From contig QKJR01000013.1 of assembly GCA_003249215.1 (NCBI GenBank), positions 1-42,843 on the forward strand: a stretch of DNA of 42,843 nt, given 5' to 3'. Numbering within the stretch: the first letter of the stretch is position 1; each line of letters opens with the position of its first letter. This document shows, piece after piece, positions 1 to 10,100 of the stretch. Made by a program: the position numbers and the translations under genes. The stretch comes from Rhodobacterales bacterium. GTDB taxonomy: Bacteria > Pseudomonadota > Alphaproteobacteria > Rhodobacterales > Rhodobacteraceae. The notes beneath the pieces are model-generated. The model was not told the DNA's origin. It ran no database searches and was given only the letters and a program-made list of their open reading frames with translations.

Positions 1-1139
1 TGACTGCTCCGGCCGCGCGGCCGGCCAATGCGCGCTTTTCCTCGGGCCCCTGCTCGAAGATCCCCGGCTTCTCCCTCGACATGCTTGCAGACGCGCCGCT
101 CGGCCGCTCGCACCGTGCCGCCGTTGGCAAGGCCAAGCTGAAAGAGGCGATCGAAACCACCCGTGAAATTCTGGGCGTGCCCGCGGATTACCGCATCGGC
201 ATCGTCCCCGCCTCGGACACCGGCGCCGTCGAAATGGCGCTCTGGTCGCTTCTGGGCGCCCGCAAGGTCACCATGTGCGCCTGGGAATCGTTCGGTTCGG
301 GCTGGGTCACCGATGTGGTGAAACAGCTCAAACTCGACGCCGAAGTCAAAGAAGCCGGTTACGGTGACATCGTCGACTTCGCCGATGTCGATTTCGACAC
401 CGACGTCGTCTTCACCTGGAACGGCACCACCTCGGGCGTGCGCGTTCCGAACGGCGACAAGATCCCCGCCGACCGCGAGGGCCTGACGATCTGCGACGCG
501 ACCAGCGCCGCCTTCGCCATGGACCTGCCCTGGGACAAGCTCGATGTCGTGACCTTCTCTTGGCAGAAGGTGCTCGGCGGTGAGGGCGGCCACGGCGTGC
601 TGATCCTGAGCCCCCGGGCCGTCGAACGGCTCGAGAGCTACAAACCGGCGTGGCCGCTGCCGAAGATCTTCCGCATGACCAAGGCCGGCAAGCTGATCGA
701 AGGCATCTTCGTCGGCGAGACGATCAACACCCCGTCGATGCTCTGTGTCGAGGATTACCTCGTTGCGATGAACTGGGCCAAGACGATCGGCGGGCTCCAG
801 GGCCTCGTCGGCCGTGCCGCGGCGAATGCGCAAGTGGTCTGGGATTTCTGCGCGGCGAAACCGTGGCTTGCCAACCTCGCCAACGATCCGGCGACGGCCT
901 CGACGACCTCGGTGTGCCTGAAGTTCACCGATGAGCGCATCAAGGACGGCGCGGCCTTCGCCAAGGCCGTTGCGAAACGCCTCGAGAAAGAGGGCGTGGC
1001 GCTCGACGTCGGTGCCTATCGCGACGCTCCGGCCGGTCTGCGCATCTGGTGTGGCTCGACCATCGAGAAAGCCGATGTCGAGGCGCTGATGCCCTGGATC
1101 GAATACGCCTTCGAAGCGGAAATCGCGGCGCAAGCCTGA
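1..1139 (+). CDS. serC: Phosphoserine aminotransferase, 5' end one base short
   Basis: Converts 3-phosphohydroxypyruvate and glutamate to phosphoserine and 2-oxoglutarate using PLP, the second step of serine biosynthesis; cytoplasmic. Reading from base 3 gives [19 protein letters not shown], the normal N-terminus of the rhizobial/methanosarcinal SerC type, and continues through DAPLGRSHR. The PLP-lysine region is [15 protein letters not shown]. The window opens with 'tg act gct', so the first two bases are very probably the end of an ATG whose A lies just outside; the gene is then complete except for that one base, about 379 residues. It lies 72 bp upstream of serA in the same direction, the usual serC-serA pair. 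Family assignment is secure; the exact start is inferred. Confidence 0.96.
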   Translation, partial: TAPAARPANARFSSGPCSKIPGFSLDMLADAPLGRSHRAAVGKAKLKEAIETTREILGVPADYRIGIVPASDTGAVEMALWSLLGARKVTMCAWESFGSGWVTDVVKQLKLDAEVKEAGYGDIVDFADVDFDTDVVFTWNGTTSGVRVPNGDKIPADREGLTICDATSAAFAMDLPWDKLDVVTFSWQKVLGGEGGHGVLILSPRAVERLESYKPAWPLPKIFRMTKAGKLIEGIFVGETINTPSMLCVEDYLVAMNWAKTIGGLQGLVGRAAANAQVVWDFCAAKPWLANLANDPATASTTSVCLKFTDERIKDGAAFAKAVAKRLEKEGVALDVGAYRDAPAGLRIWCGSTIEKADVEALMPWIEYAFEAEIAAQA

Positions 1140-1211
1140 TTTGGCAAAGTGGAGGGGCGCAGCTCGGCGCCCTTCCTTTCCCGAATTACCGAAATTTCAG
1201 GAGCCCCAGAA

Positions 1212-2807
1212 ATGGCCCCCAAGGTTCTCATCTCCGACGAACTCTCCGACGCCGCCGTCCAGATCTTCAAGGATCGCGGGATCGAGGTCGACTTCCAGCC
1301 GAAGCTCGGCAAGGACAAGGAAAAGCTGGCCGAGATCATCGGCAACTATGACGGTCTCGCGATCCGCTCGGCCACCAAGGTGACCGCCGCGCTGCTGGAA
1401 AAAGCCACCAATCTGAAAGTGGTGGGCCGCGCCGGGATCGGTGTCGACAACGTCGACCGCGAAGCCGCCTCGAAGAAAGGCGTGATCGTCATGAACACGC
1501 CCTTCGGCAACATGATCACCACCGCCGAACACGCCATCGCGCTGATGTTCGCCGTGGCGCGTCAGATCCCCGAAGCCTCGGCCTCGACCCATGCCGGCAA
1601 ATGGGAAAAGTCGAAATTCATGGGCGTCGAGCTGACCGCGAAAACGCTCGGCGTGATCGGTGCGGGCAATATCGGCGGTATCGTCTGCGACCGTGCCAAG
1701 GGCCTGAAAATGAAGGTCATCGCCTATGATCCCTTCCTCTCGGAAGAGAAGGCCGAGAAGATGGGCGTGGAGAAGGTCGAGCTCGACGAACTGCTCAAGC
1801 GCGCCGATTTCATCACGCTGCACGTGCCGCTGACCGACCAGACCCGCAACATCCTTGGCCGCGAGAACCTCGCCAAGACGAAACCCGGCGTGCGCATCAT
1901 CAACTGCGCCCGCGGCGGTCTCGTGGATGAAGAGGCGCTGGCCGAACTGCTGAAATCGGGCCATGTCGCGGGCGCCGCCTTCGACGTGTTCGCGGTCGAA
2001 CCCGCCACGGAAAACGTGCTCTTCGGTCTGCCCAACGTCGTCTGCACCCCGCACCTCGGCGCCTCGACCTCTGAGGCACAGGAAAACGTGGCGCTGCAGG
2101 TGGCCGAGCAGATGTCGAACTACCTGCTCGACGGCGCGGTCGAGAACGCGCTCAACATGCCCTCGATGACCGCCGAAGAAGCCAAGGTCATGGGCCCATG
2201 GGTGAAACTCGCCGAATATCTCGGTTCGTTCATCGGCCAGATGACCGACGAGCCGATCACCGCGATCAACGTCACCTATGACGGCGTCGTCTCCAAGATG
2301 AACCTCAAGGCACTCGATTGCGCGGTGATCGCCGGTATCATGAGCCGCGCCAATCCGGATGTGAACATGGTCTCGGCCCCGGTCATCGCCAAGGAACGCG
2401 GCGTGCAGATCTCGACCACCACGCAAGACAAGTCGGGCGTCTTCGACGGCTACGTCAAGGTGACCGTGGTGACCGAGATCCGCGAGCGCTCGATCGCCGG
2501 CACGGTCTTCTCGGATGGCAAGCCGCGCTTCATCCAGATCAAGGGGATCAACGTCGACGCCGAGGTGGGCAGCCATATGCTCTACACCACCAACAAGGAC
2601 GTCCCCGGCATCATCGGCAAGCTCGGCACGCTTCTGGGCGATCACAAGGTCAACGTGGCGAACTTCACCCTCGGCCGTGCGGCCGCCGGTGGCGAGGCGA
2701 TCGCCATCGCCTATCTCGACGCGCCGCTCGATACCGCGGTTGTGAACGAACTCGAGGCGACCGGGCTCTTCCAGCAGGTGAAACCGCTGGAATTCGCCGT
2801 CGCCTGA
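1212..2807 (+). CDS. serA: D-3-phosphoglycerate dehydrogenase
   Basis: Oxidises 3-phosphoglycerate to 3-phosphohydroxypyruvate with NAD, the committed step of serine synthesis. The 531-residue product is the long bacterial form: catalytic halves flank a Rossmann domain (GVIGAGNIGG near residues 150-160), with NCARGGLVDE (Arg), DVFAVEP (Glu region) and TPHLGASTSEAQ (catalytic His). An intervening substrate-binding region follows, then a C-terminal ACT domain over roughly the last 75 residues, which in this family mediates serine feedback. The ATG at 1212 is chosen because AGGAG (1198-1202) sits ahead of it and MAPKVLISDELSD matches family N-termini; the frame is open to 1149 but that extension does not look like SerA. 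Likely co-transcribed with serC. Confidence 0.97.
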   Translation: MAPKVLISDELSDAAVQIFKDRGIEVDFQPKLGKDKEKLAEIIGNYDGLAIRSATKVTAALLEKATNLKVVGRAGIGVDNVDREAASKKGVIVMNTPFGNMITTAEHAIALMFAVARQIPEASASTHAGKWEKSKFMGVELTAKTLGVIGAGNIGGIVCDRAKGLKMKVIAYDPFLSEEKAEKMGVEKVELDELLKRADFITLHVPLTDQTRNILGRENLAKTKPGVRIINCARGGLVDEEALAELLKSGHVAGAAFDVFAVEPATENVLFGLPNVVCTPHLGASTSEAQENVALQVAEQMSNYLLDGAVENALNMPSMTAEEAKVMGPWVKLAEYLGSFIGQMTDEPITAINVTYDGVVSKMNLKALDCAVIAGIMSRANPDVNMVSAPVIAKERGVQISTTTQDKSGVFDGYVKVTVVTEIRERSIAGTVFSDGKPRFIQIKGINVDAEVGSHMLYTTNKDVPGIIGKLGTLLGDHKVNVANFTLGRAAAGGEAIAIAYLDAPLDTAVVNELEATGLFQQVKPLEFAVA

Positions 2808-2827
2808 GCTACACAAGGCCCTGATAA

Positions 2828-2853
2828 AAGCCCCTCGCCCCGGCGGGGGGCTT
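2828..2853 (+). terminator. GC-rich hairpin after serA
   Basis: AAGCCCC (2828-2834) pairs with GGGGCTT (2847-2853), and inside it CGCC (2836-2839) pairs with GGCG (2842-2845). It stands 20 bp after the serA stop. The downstream T-run is poor (TTCCAATTT), so termination may be weak or partly factor-dependent. Confidence 0.6.
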
Positions 2854-2872
2854 CCAATTTGAGGGATCGGCA

Positions 2873-3637
2873 ATGCGGACCTACGCAATCGGTGACATCC
2901 ACGGGCAATATGATCTTCTGCGCATCGCGCAGGATCTCGTCGAGGCCGACCGCACGCGCGAGGGCGACGCCACCAGCCCGCTGGTCCATGTCGGCGATCT
3001 GGTGGACCGCGGCCCGAAATCGGCGCAGGTGATCGACCATCTGATGCGCGGGCAGGCGGCGGATCAGCCCTGGGTCGTGCTCAAGGGCAACCACGATCGC
3101 CTCTTCTCGCTGTTTCTCGCCGATCCCTTCGTGCGCGATCCGATGCTGCGCGCGGAACGGCCCTGGCTGCATCCGCGCGTGGGGGGCGGGCCGACGCTGG
3201 CCTCTTATGGCATTCGCGCGCCCGAGGATCGGCCGGTCGCGAAACTCCATGCCGAGGCGATGGAGGCCGTGCCGCCCGCGCATATCACCTGGCTCGCGGC
3301 GCTGCCGCTCTATCATTTCGCCGACCAGTCGCTCTTCGTTCATGCCGGCATCCGCCCCGGCGTCGATCTGCGCAATCAGACCGAGGATGATCTGCTGTGG
3401 ATCCGCGCCGCCTTTCTCGAGGACCGGCGCGAGCATGGCGCGCTGGTGGTGCATGGCCATACCGCCATCGACGACGTCACCCATTACGGCAACCACCTCA
3501 ATATCGACAGCTCGGCGGGCTATGGCGGCCCGGTCTCGGCGGTGGTGATCGAGGGGCGCGACGCCTGGCTTCTGACACCGCACGGCCGCGTCGCCCTGCC
3601 GCCCTCGCCCGGCGCGCCAACCAGCGTGCCGCACTGA
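2873..3637 (+). CDS. PPP-family metallophosphoesterase (serine/threonine phosphatase-like)
   Basis: The 254-residue protein carries the phosphoprotein-phosphatase signature in order: GDIHG (residues 7-11), GDLVDRG (about 43-49), GNHDR (about 73-77), a later H in VHAGIRPG and VHGHT. These bind a two-metal centre. Bacterial members dephosphorylate proteins, Ap4A or small phosphate esters; the sequence does not settle the substrate. The ATG at 2873 follows GAGGGA (2861-2866). It stands alone, after the serA hairpin and 105 bp before the thiolase. ApaH-like or PrpA/PrpE-like activity are the alternatives. Confidence 0.85.
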   Translation: MRTYAIGDIHGQYDLLRIAQDLVEADRTREGDATSPLVHVGDLVDRGPKSAQVIDHLMRGQAADQPWVVLKGNHDRLFSLFLADPFVRDPMLRAERPWLHPRVGGGPTLASYGIRAPEDRPVAKLHAEAMEAVPPAHITWLAALPLYHFADQSLFVHAGIRPGVDLRNQTEDDLLWIRAAFLEDRREHGALVVHGHTAIDDVTHYGNHLNIDSSAGYGGPVSAVVIEGRDAWLLTPHGRVALPPSPGAPTSVPH

Positions 3638-3742
3638 TCCCCCCACACCCGGAGCCGTGACGCCCCGTCATTTGCCGCAGCGGCAACTGGCGCGCTCTGC
3701 CGCGCCGCGCTAGGCTGCGGCAAACTTCAGGAGGGGTTTCAC

Positions 3743-4918
3743 ATGACCGGCATCGTTTTCCTTTCGGGCGCGCGCACCGCAATCGGCACTTTCGGCGGCA
3801 GCCTCGCGGGCTTCTCGCCCATCGAGCTCGCCACCATCGCCGCCAAGGCCGCCATCGAGCGCGCCGGGATCGCCCCGGAAAAGATCGGTCAGGTGGTCTT
3901 CGGGCATGTGCTCAACACCGAGCCGCGCGACATGTATCTGAGCCGTGTGGCGGCACTCGAGGCCGGCATTCCGAACGGCACGCCCTGCATGAACGTGAAC
4001 CGGCTCTGCGGCTCGGGCGCGCAGGCGGTGGTCTCGGCCGCGCAGGCGCTGATGCTGGGGGATGCCGATTTCGCGCTCGCCGGTGGCGCCGAATGCATGA
4101 GCCGCGGCCCCTATATCCTGCCCGCCGCCCGCTTCGGCCAGAAGATGGGCGACACCAAGGCGATCGACATGATGACCGGCGCGCTGACCTGCCCCTTCGG
4201 CACCGGCCACATGGGCGTAACCGCCGAGAATGTGGCAGCCGAATGCGGCATCTCGCGCGAGGATCAGGACGCTTTCGCGCTGGAAAGCCAGCGCCGCGCG
4301 GCGGCGGCGATCGAGGCGGGCCTCTTCAAGGACGAAATCACCCCGGTCGAGATCGTCTCGCGCCGCGCCACCGTGATCTTCGACACCGACGAACACCCCA
4401 AGGCCACCGATGCGGGCAAGCTCGCGGGTCTGAAGCCCGTGTTCAAGAAGGACGGCTCGGTCACCGCGGGCAACGCCTCGGGCATCAACGATGGCGCGGC
4501 GGCGCTCGTGCTGGCGCGGGCCGAAGCGGCCGAGGCGGCGGGCCTCAATCCCCGCGCCAAGCTCTTGGGCTATTCGGTCGCGGGTGTGCGCCCCGAGGTC
4601 ATGGGCGTTGGGCCCATTCCGGCGGTGCAACAACTCTGCGCCAAGCTCGGGATGAGCGTTTCTGATTTCGACGTGATCGAATCGAACGAGGCCTTCGCCG
4701 CGCAGGCCCTCGCGGTCTCGAAAGAGCTCGGCCTCGATCCGGCCAAGGTCAACCCGAACGGCGGCGCGATCGCGCTCGGCCATCCGATCGGGGCGACCGG
4801 TGCCCTGCTCACCGTCAAGGCGATCCATCACCTCGAGCGCACCGGGGGCCGCCTCGCCCTCGTCACCATGTGCATCGGCGGCGGACAGGGCATCGCGCTC
4901 GCCATCGAACGGGTGTGA
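3743..4918 (+). CDS. Acetyl-CoA C-acetyltransferase (thiolase)
   Basis: The 391-residue product has the full thiolase catalytic set: nucleophile C89 in NRLCGSGAQ, H347 in ALGHPIGATG and C377 in MCIGGGQG. Such enzymes condense two acetyl-CoA, or thiolytically cleave 3-ketoacyl-CoA. Its biosynthetic length and motifs resemble PhaA/BktB and AtoB types, but no phaB or fatty-oxidation gene is adjacent, so the pathway is open. A strong AGGAGGGG Shine-Dalgarno (about 3731-3737) precedes the ATG. The stop overlaps the GTG start of the next small gene (GTGA), implying translational coupling. Confidence 0.93.
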   Translation: MTGIVFLSGARTAIGTFGGSLAGFSPIELATIAAKAAIERAGIAPEKIGQVVFGHVLNTEPRDMYLSRVAALEAGIPNGTPCMNVNRLCGSGAQAVVSAAQALMLGDADFALAGGAECMSRGPYILPAARFGQKMGDTKAIDMMTGALTCPFGTGHMGVTAENVAAECGISREDQDAFALESQRRAAAAIEAGLFKDEITPVEIVSRRATVIFDTDEHPKATDAGKLAGLKPVFKKDGSVTAGNASGINDGAAALVLARAEAAEAAGLNPRAKLLGYSVAGVRPEVMGVGPIPAVQQLCAKLGMSVSDFDVIESNEAFAAQALAVSKELGLDPAKVNPNGGAIALGHPIGATGALLTVKAIHHLERTGGRLALVTMCIGGGQGIALAIERV

Positions 4919-5163
4919 GCCGGTTTTCCGACACCGAGCGCGCGGCCCTTCTGGCCGCGCCGCTGGTCGGCCCGACCGTCTTGCAACGGTTCGAAGAGGT
5001 CGGCTTCGGCTCGGTTCCGGCCTTGGCCGGGGCCGAGGCCGAGGATCTCTGCCGCCTCGTCGCGGCGCATCTGGGCACCACCTGCTGGGCCAATGCGCCG
5101 CGCGCGCGTCAGGCGGTGGTGAATGCCATCGAGACCGCGCGCCGCTTGCGTGAGTCGCCCTAG
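4915..5163 (+). CDS. Small helix-hairpin-helix-like protein
   Basis: An 82-residue protein starting at GTG 4915, whose last three bases overlap the thiolase stop. The frame stays open upstream to 4870, but that part overlaps the thiolase and looks like a shadow. The segment LVGPTVLQRFEEVGFGSVPALAGAEAEDL resembles a helix-hairpin-helix of the small Cdd1/'pathogenicity locus' type, a fold that often binds nucleic acid; a single Cys lies in TTCWAN. I cannot assign a function. The coupling to a thiolase may reflect only gene packing. Its stop shares the CTAG at 5160-5163 with the convergent pbpC stop. Confidence 0.72.
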   Translation: MSRFSDTERAALLAAPLVGPTVLQRFEEVGFGSVPALAGAEAEDLCRLVAAHLGTTCWANAPRARQAVVNAIETARRLRESP

Positions 5164-7193
5164 CGCAGCCGGATCTGCGCGCTGGCGCTGCGGCCCTTCA
5201 CGTCAAGAACCGTCAGCGTGACGAACCCCGGACCGGGCATCGGCAGCGTGGTCTCGCGCAGCCGCGACGCCACGGCGACCGGCACACCATTGGCAAGCCA
5301 TGTAAAGGGCGCGGTGCCGCCCGCGAGCTTCACCACCAGCGATCCATCAGGCAATTCCAGCTCCGCCCCATCGGGCGGAAAACGCAGCTCGGGTGCATCG
5401 GGCGCTGCTTCAGCAAAGGCCGCATCGCGCGGGCGGAACCGCTGCAATGGCAAGGGCAGCCGGGCATTCGGCAAGATCAGCGCGGCGGGCGGCGGCCCGG
5501 GCAGGGGATCGGCCGCGGTCTTGGCGCGCTCAAACAATTCGAACAGGACCGGCGCCGCGACATCCCCGCCAAAGGCGCCCGGCACCGGCGTACCATCGGG
5601 CCGGCCAAGCCAGACCGCCCCCACATGCCGCCCGTCGAACCCCACCGCGAGCGCATCGCGGTGGCCATAGGAGGTGCCGGTCTTGTAGGCGATCCGCCCC
5701 GGCGCGGCACCCGGCGGGGGCGCCAGATTTCCGAGAACGTCGAGCACATACCAGGCCGCGACGGGACCGAATAGCCGCCCCTCGATGGGCGCCGCCCGCC
5801 CGGCCTCGGCGCTGAGCCGCACCGGCCGGCCAAGGCGCGCGAGCCCGGCATAGGCCTGCGCCAGACCTTCCAGACTGACGCCCAGCCCCCCGAGACTGAC
5901 GGCGAGGCCCGGCTCGCCGCCGGGCAGTTCGGCCGCAACGCCGGCGCGTTTCAGCGTGCTCAGCAGCCGCGCGGGGCCGAGCGCCTCGGTCAGGCTGACC
6001 ACCGGGATATTGAGCGAGAGCACCAGCGCGTGGCGCAGGCTGACTGTGCCGCGAAACTGCCGGTCGAAGTTTTGCGGGCGCCAGCGGCCGAAGGCGAGCG
6101 GGCGATCCTCGATCAGTGTCTCGGGATGGGCGAGGCCATCGTCGAAGGCCAGCGCGTAGACGAAGGGTTTCAGCGTCGAGCCGGGCGAGCGCAGGGCCTG
6201 CGTCATGTCGATGAAGCCCGCGCGCGCGGTATCGGTCCAGTCGGCGGCGCCGACCTCGGCCAGGATCTCTCCCGTGCGGTGATCGGCGAAGACCATCGCC
6301 GCCGAAACCTGCGCCGGCAGGCCCCCGATCGCGCGGCGAGCAAGGCGTTCGGCCGCGCGCTGCAGTTGGGCGTCGATCGTCGTCTCGATCCGCGCGCCGG
6401 GCGGCGCCGCGCGGGCCAGACGCTCGGCGAGCAAGGGCGCCAAAGCGGGGAAATCGCGGCGGGTCCGCGGCACGGGTTCGGTCGCGGCGGCCTGCGCCTC
6501 GGCCGTGTCGATCACGCCCTCGGTCGCCAGCCGGTCGAGCACCCGGTCGCGCGCGGCCTGCGCGATGCCGGGCGCGCGGTCGGGGCGCCGCGCCTCGGGC
6601 GATTGAGGAAGCGCGATCAGCAGCGCGATCTCGGCGGTGTTCAGCCGCCGCGGCTCGTGTCCGAAATACGCGAGCGAGGCCGCCCGCACCCCTTCAAGGT
6701 TCCCACCATAAGGCGCAAGCCGCAGATAGAGATCGAGGATCTCCGCCTTGCTCAGCCGCCGCTCGAGCGCGAGCGCAAGGCGCGCCTGCCGGATCTTGCC
6801 GGCCACGGTGCCGGTCGGCCCCTCCTCCAAGAGCCGCGCGACCTGCATGGTGAGGGTCGAGGCCCCCGAGACCACGCGCCCCGCAGCGATCCCCTGTGCG
6901 GCCGCGCGCAGCACCGCCCACGGATCGACCCCGGAATGGTCGTAAAACCGACCATCCTCATAGGCGACCAGCGCCGCGACAAAGGCGGGATCGACCGGCC
7001 CGGGCGCGAGCCGCCAGCGCCCGTCCGCCACCGGAAAGGCGCGCAGGAGCGAGCCGTCACGCGCCAGAACCTCGGTCCCGGTCGCGCCCTCGAGACGCGG
7101 CAGATCGGTCGCGCCGATCCAGGCGTCAAACCCGTCCCGCGCCCCGGCCCCGAGCAGGGCAACGCATGCGAGCGCAGCGATCAGGCGGTGCAT
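5160..7193 (-). CDS. pbpC: Penicillin-binding protein 1C
   Basis: A bifunctional peptidoglycan synthase of 677 residues, anchored in the inner membrane by an N-terminal hydrophobic segment (about 1-18). The GT51 glycosyltransferase shows EDGRFYDHSGVDP with catalytic E79. The transpeptidase shows S339-T-L-K, SLN at 393-395 and K504-T-G. The C-terminal 80-90 residues match the PBP1C-specific C-terminal domain (PLPGPPPA linker, then a beta-rich segment). Its ATG directly abuts the stop of the alpha-2-macroglobulin gene, so the two are co-transcribed. In other proteobacteria this pairing is interpreted as repair of the wall at breaches while the macroglobulin traps invading proteases (family knowledge). 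Confidence 0.96.
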   Translation of the reverse strand: MHRLIAALACVALLGAGARDGFDAWIGATDLPRLEGATGTEVLARDGSLLRAFPVADGRWRLAPGPVDPAFVAALVAYEDGRFYDHSGVDPWAVLRAAAQGIAAGRVVSGASTLTMQVARLLEEGPTGTVAGKIRQARLALALERRLSKAEILDLYLRLAPYGGNLEGVRAASLAYFGHEPRRLNTAEIALLIALPQSPEARRPDRAPGIAQAARDRVLDRLATEGVIDTAEAQAAATEPVPRTRRDFPALAPLLAERLARAAPPGARIETTIDAQLQRAAERLARRAIGGLPAQVSAAMVFADHRTGEILAEVGAADWTDTARAGFIDMTQALRSPGSTLKPFVYALAFDDGLAHPETLIEDRPLAFGRWRPQNFDRQFRGTVSLRHALVLSLNIPVVSLTEALGPARLLSTLKRAGVAAELPGGEPGLAVSLGGLGVSLEGLAQAYAGLARLGRPVRLSAEAGRAAPIEGRLFGPVAAWYVLDVLGNLAPPPGAAPGRIAYKTGTSYGHRDALAVGFDGRHVGAVWLGRPDGTPVPGAFGGDVAAPVLFELFERAKTAADPLPGPPPAALILPNARLPLPLQRFRPRDAAFAEAAPDAPELRFPPDGAELELPDGSLVVKLAGGTAPFTWLANGVPVAVASRLRETTLPMPGPGFVTLTVLDVKGRSASAQIRLR

Positions 7194-10100
7194 CTAGTCG
7201 ATCACCACCTGCCCGGCCGCACTTTGCGCGCGGTAATCGGGCCGATACATGTCCTCGACCGAGGCGGCCGGCTGATGAAACACCCCGGGGCTGACCGCGC
7301 GCAGCAGATAGGCGAGGCGGAAGGGACGCTTGCCCTCCCAATCCACGGCGGCACGGAAGGCGTCCTCGCGGAACTCGACCATCTCGGGCTCGATCTCGAC
7401 CGTCAGCCAGTCGAGCGCCGCGACATCGCCGCCCTGCAGCAGATGCGGGTTGTCGATCTCAAAGCCCGCAGGCAGCGGGTCGTTGATCATCAGACGTGCG
7501 CGCGTGGTCTCGAAGGGCGTGACCTCGATCACCGCGACAAGCCGTGTCCCGGCACTCAGTCGCGCGGGATCGACCCGGTTGCCCTTGAGATCGTAATAGC
7601 TGCGCGCAATCGCATAGCCCTTGCCGCCCGCGGGTTCGGGCACCTCGGGCACACCGAGCGTGGTCAGCGTGAGCACCTGAGCCTTGCCGCTGTCGTTGCG
7701 GACCTGCAGGCTCGCCCCCGCCGTCTCGGCGTCGATCACCCGCAAAAGCGGCCCCTCGACCGGGGCGCCGTTCACGCTCAGCCCCTCGGTGCCGGGCCGG
7801 TCGATCAGCGCATTCGCCGCCAGGAGCGTCCAGACCGCCTCCTGCGTCGAGAGCCTGCGCGCGGCCATCCGGCGCGCCACGCTCTGCCCGAACGTATCGA
7901 GCGGAACGGCCTGCGATCCGGCCTCGGCCGCAAGCGCGAGCACCGCAGCCCGGTCGCGATAGGCGCTGCCGTAATCCGCGCGCCAGACCCGGGCGTCATC
8001 ATCCGACAGGAGCCGGGCGGCGCGGGCGAACATCGCATCGGCCCGGGTCTGATCGCCATACATGGCGAGCGCCGCACCGATCTGCGCCCGCGCGAGCGGG
8101 GTGCCGAAATCGTCACCCTTGATATCGGCGTAATAGCGCAGATCGCTGATCGAGGCCGCCCCTTCGCGCGCCAGCACCATCAGCGCATAGGCCAGCGCCG
8201 CGCCGCCGCCATTGCTGTCGGCGTCAAAGCCAGCGGCGTAATTCACCCCGTTGCGCAGATTGTCGAGCGCCATGCGGAAGGCATGGTCCGGCACCGCATG
8301 GCCCGTCGCCCGCGCGCGGCTCAGGAAATCGGTGACATAGGCATCGAGCCAGAGATCGCCCGACGCAGCCGACCAGAGGCCAAAGCCGCCCGAGGCATCC
8401 TGATTGGTCAGAACCCGGGTGATCGCTCCGGTGATCCGATCCTCGAGCCCTGCGGGCGTCACGAGGCCCATCGCCTCGGCCACCGACGAGAGATAGAGGA
8501 GCGGCAGCGCCTTCGAGGTGGTCTGCTCGGTGCAGCCGTAGGGATAGGCGTCGAGCGCCTGCAGAAGGCCCGCCGTGTCGAATTGCGCGAGCGGCCCGGC
8601 CGCAAGCGTCGCGCGCCCCGAGCCCGGCACCAGCCCGGCGAAAACATTGGCATCGAAGGTGAAGCTCTCGCCCGCGGCGAGGTCAAAACGCGACTGCCGC
8701 GCGATGGCGGGATCGTGGCGCTCGACCCGCAGGCTCAGCACCTTGTCGAGCACCCGTCCCGCGGGGGTGGTGAGCGCGATCCTGATCTCATGCACGCCCT
8801 CGGCCATCGGTGCCGTGATCGGGAGCTCAAGTCGCGCCGTCGCCCCCTCGGCCAGGTCGATCCCCGAGGGTGCATCGCGTGTCTCGATCCCGGCCGAACT
8901 GACATCGAGGCCCATCCGCCCGGCCGGACCGCTGGCATGGACGATCTCCAGGAGCAGCCGCGAGCGATCCCCCGGCGCGAGGAAGCGCGGCACCGTCGCG
9001 GTGACCACCACCGGATCGCGCACCAGAACATCCGTGCTCGCCTGTCCCACACCCTTGCCGGACCACGCCACCGCCATCAACCGCACCGTCCCGTTGAAGG
9101 AGGGCAGATCGAAGCTCGTGCGCGCATAGCCATCGGCATCGACCCGGATCGGCCCCGAGAAATAGGCGACCAGTTCCTCCGTCGGAGGGGGTGCCTGTAT
9201 CCCCATCTCGCGCGCCGCATCGCCGCCCGAGCGGATCACGCCTGGATCGCCCGCCTGCCCGTCGATGAGCCGCCCGTAGACGTCGCGCAACCCGACACCA
9301 AGCCGCCGCTGACCGAAGTAATGCGCGGACGGATCGGGGGATTTGAACCCGGTGAGGTTCAGGATACCTAAATCCACCGCTGCAATCGTCACGAAAGCTT
9401 CATCGCCCGGCGCGACGCCCTCGAGTTTGAGCGCAACGGGCAGCGGCCCGCGCGGATCGACCTCGGGGGCGACCTCGAAGCTCACCGACAGCTTGCGGTC
9501 ACCCGGATCGACGGCAGCATGGGCCAGACCCAGCGCGCGATTGGGCGCATGATCGGGGGCCTCCGCGCCAAGCGGGCGGATCACCGAGGCCGCGACATAG
9601 GCGCCCGGGCCCCAGTCATCGGTCACCGGCAGTTCGATCACCGTCTCGCCCGCCGCAACCTCGACCGCCTTGAGCGCAATCAGCCGGTTCGACAGGACCG
9701 AAACCTGCGCCACCCCGGCTGCGGGTGCCACGATCCGCAGATGCGCCGTCTCGCCGATCCGATAGGCGGGCTTGTCGAGCGCGAGCGAGAGCTTGTCGGG
9801 CGAGGCCAGAACATCGGCCGGCGCATACCAGCCCGCGTCGAACCGCACCGCCGCCGCGGCATAGGCGCCCTCGACCCGCTCGGCCACCAGCTCGTATTCA
9901 CCCCAGGTGACCGGCGCGCCGATCTCGACCGGGCCTGCGGCCAGATCGGCCATACCCTCAGTGAGACGCGTGCGCCGGGTGATCGCCTCCCAGTTCCACG
10001 ACCCGTCCAGCGCATACCATTGATAGCGCGTCTCGATCCGGTTCAGCACCCAATGCACCTTGGCCGCCACCGGCGCGGCATCGGACCCGAGCGCGATCAG

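Noticed and set aside
6030-9371. A 1113-codon plus-strand open frame opposite pbpC and the macroglobulin gene
   Set aside because: It is antisense to two well-supported genes and is Arg/His/Gly/Pro-rich low-complexity sequence, as expected for a shadow frame in high-GC DNA. The same applies to 9519-13112 and 12706-15108.
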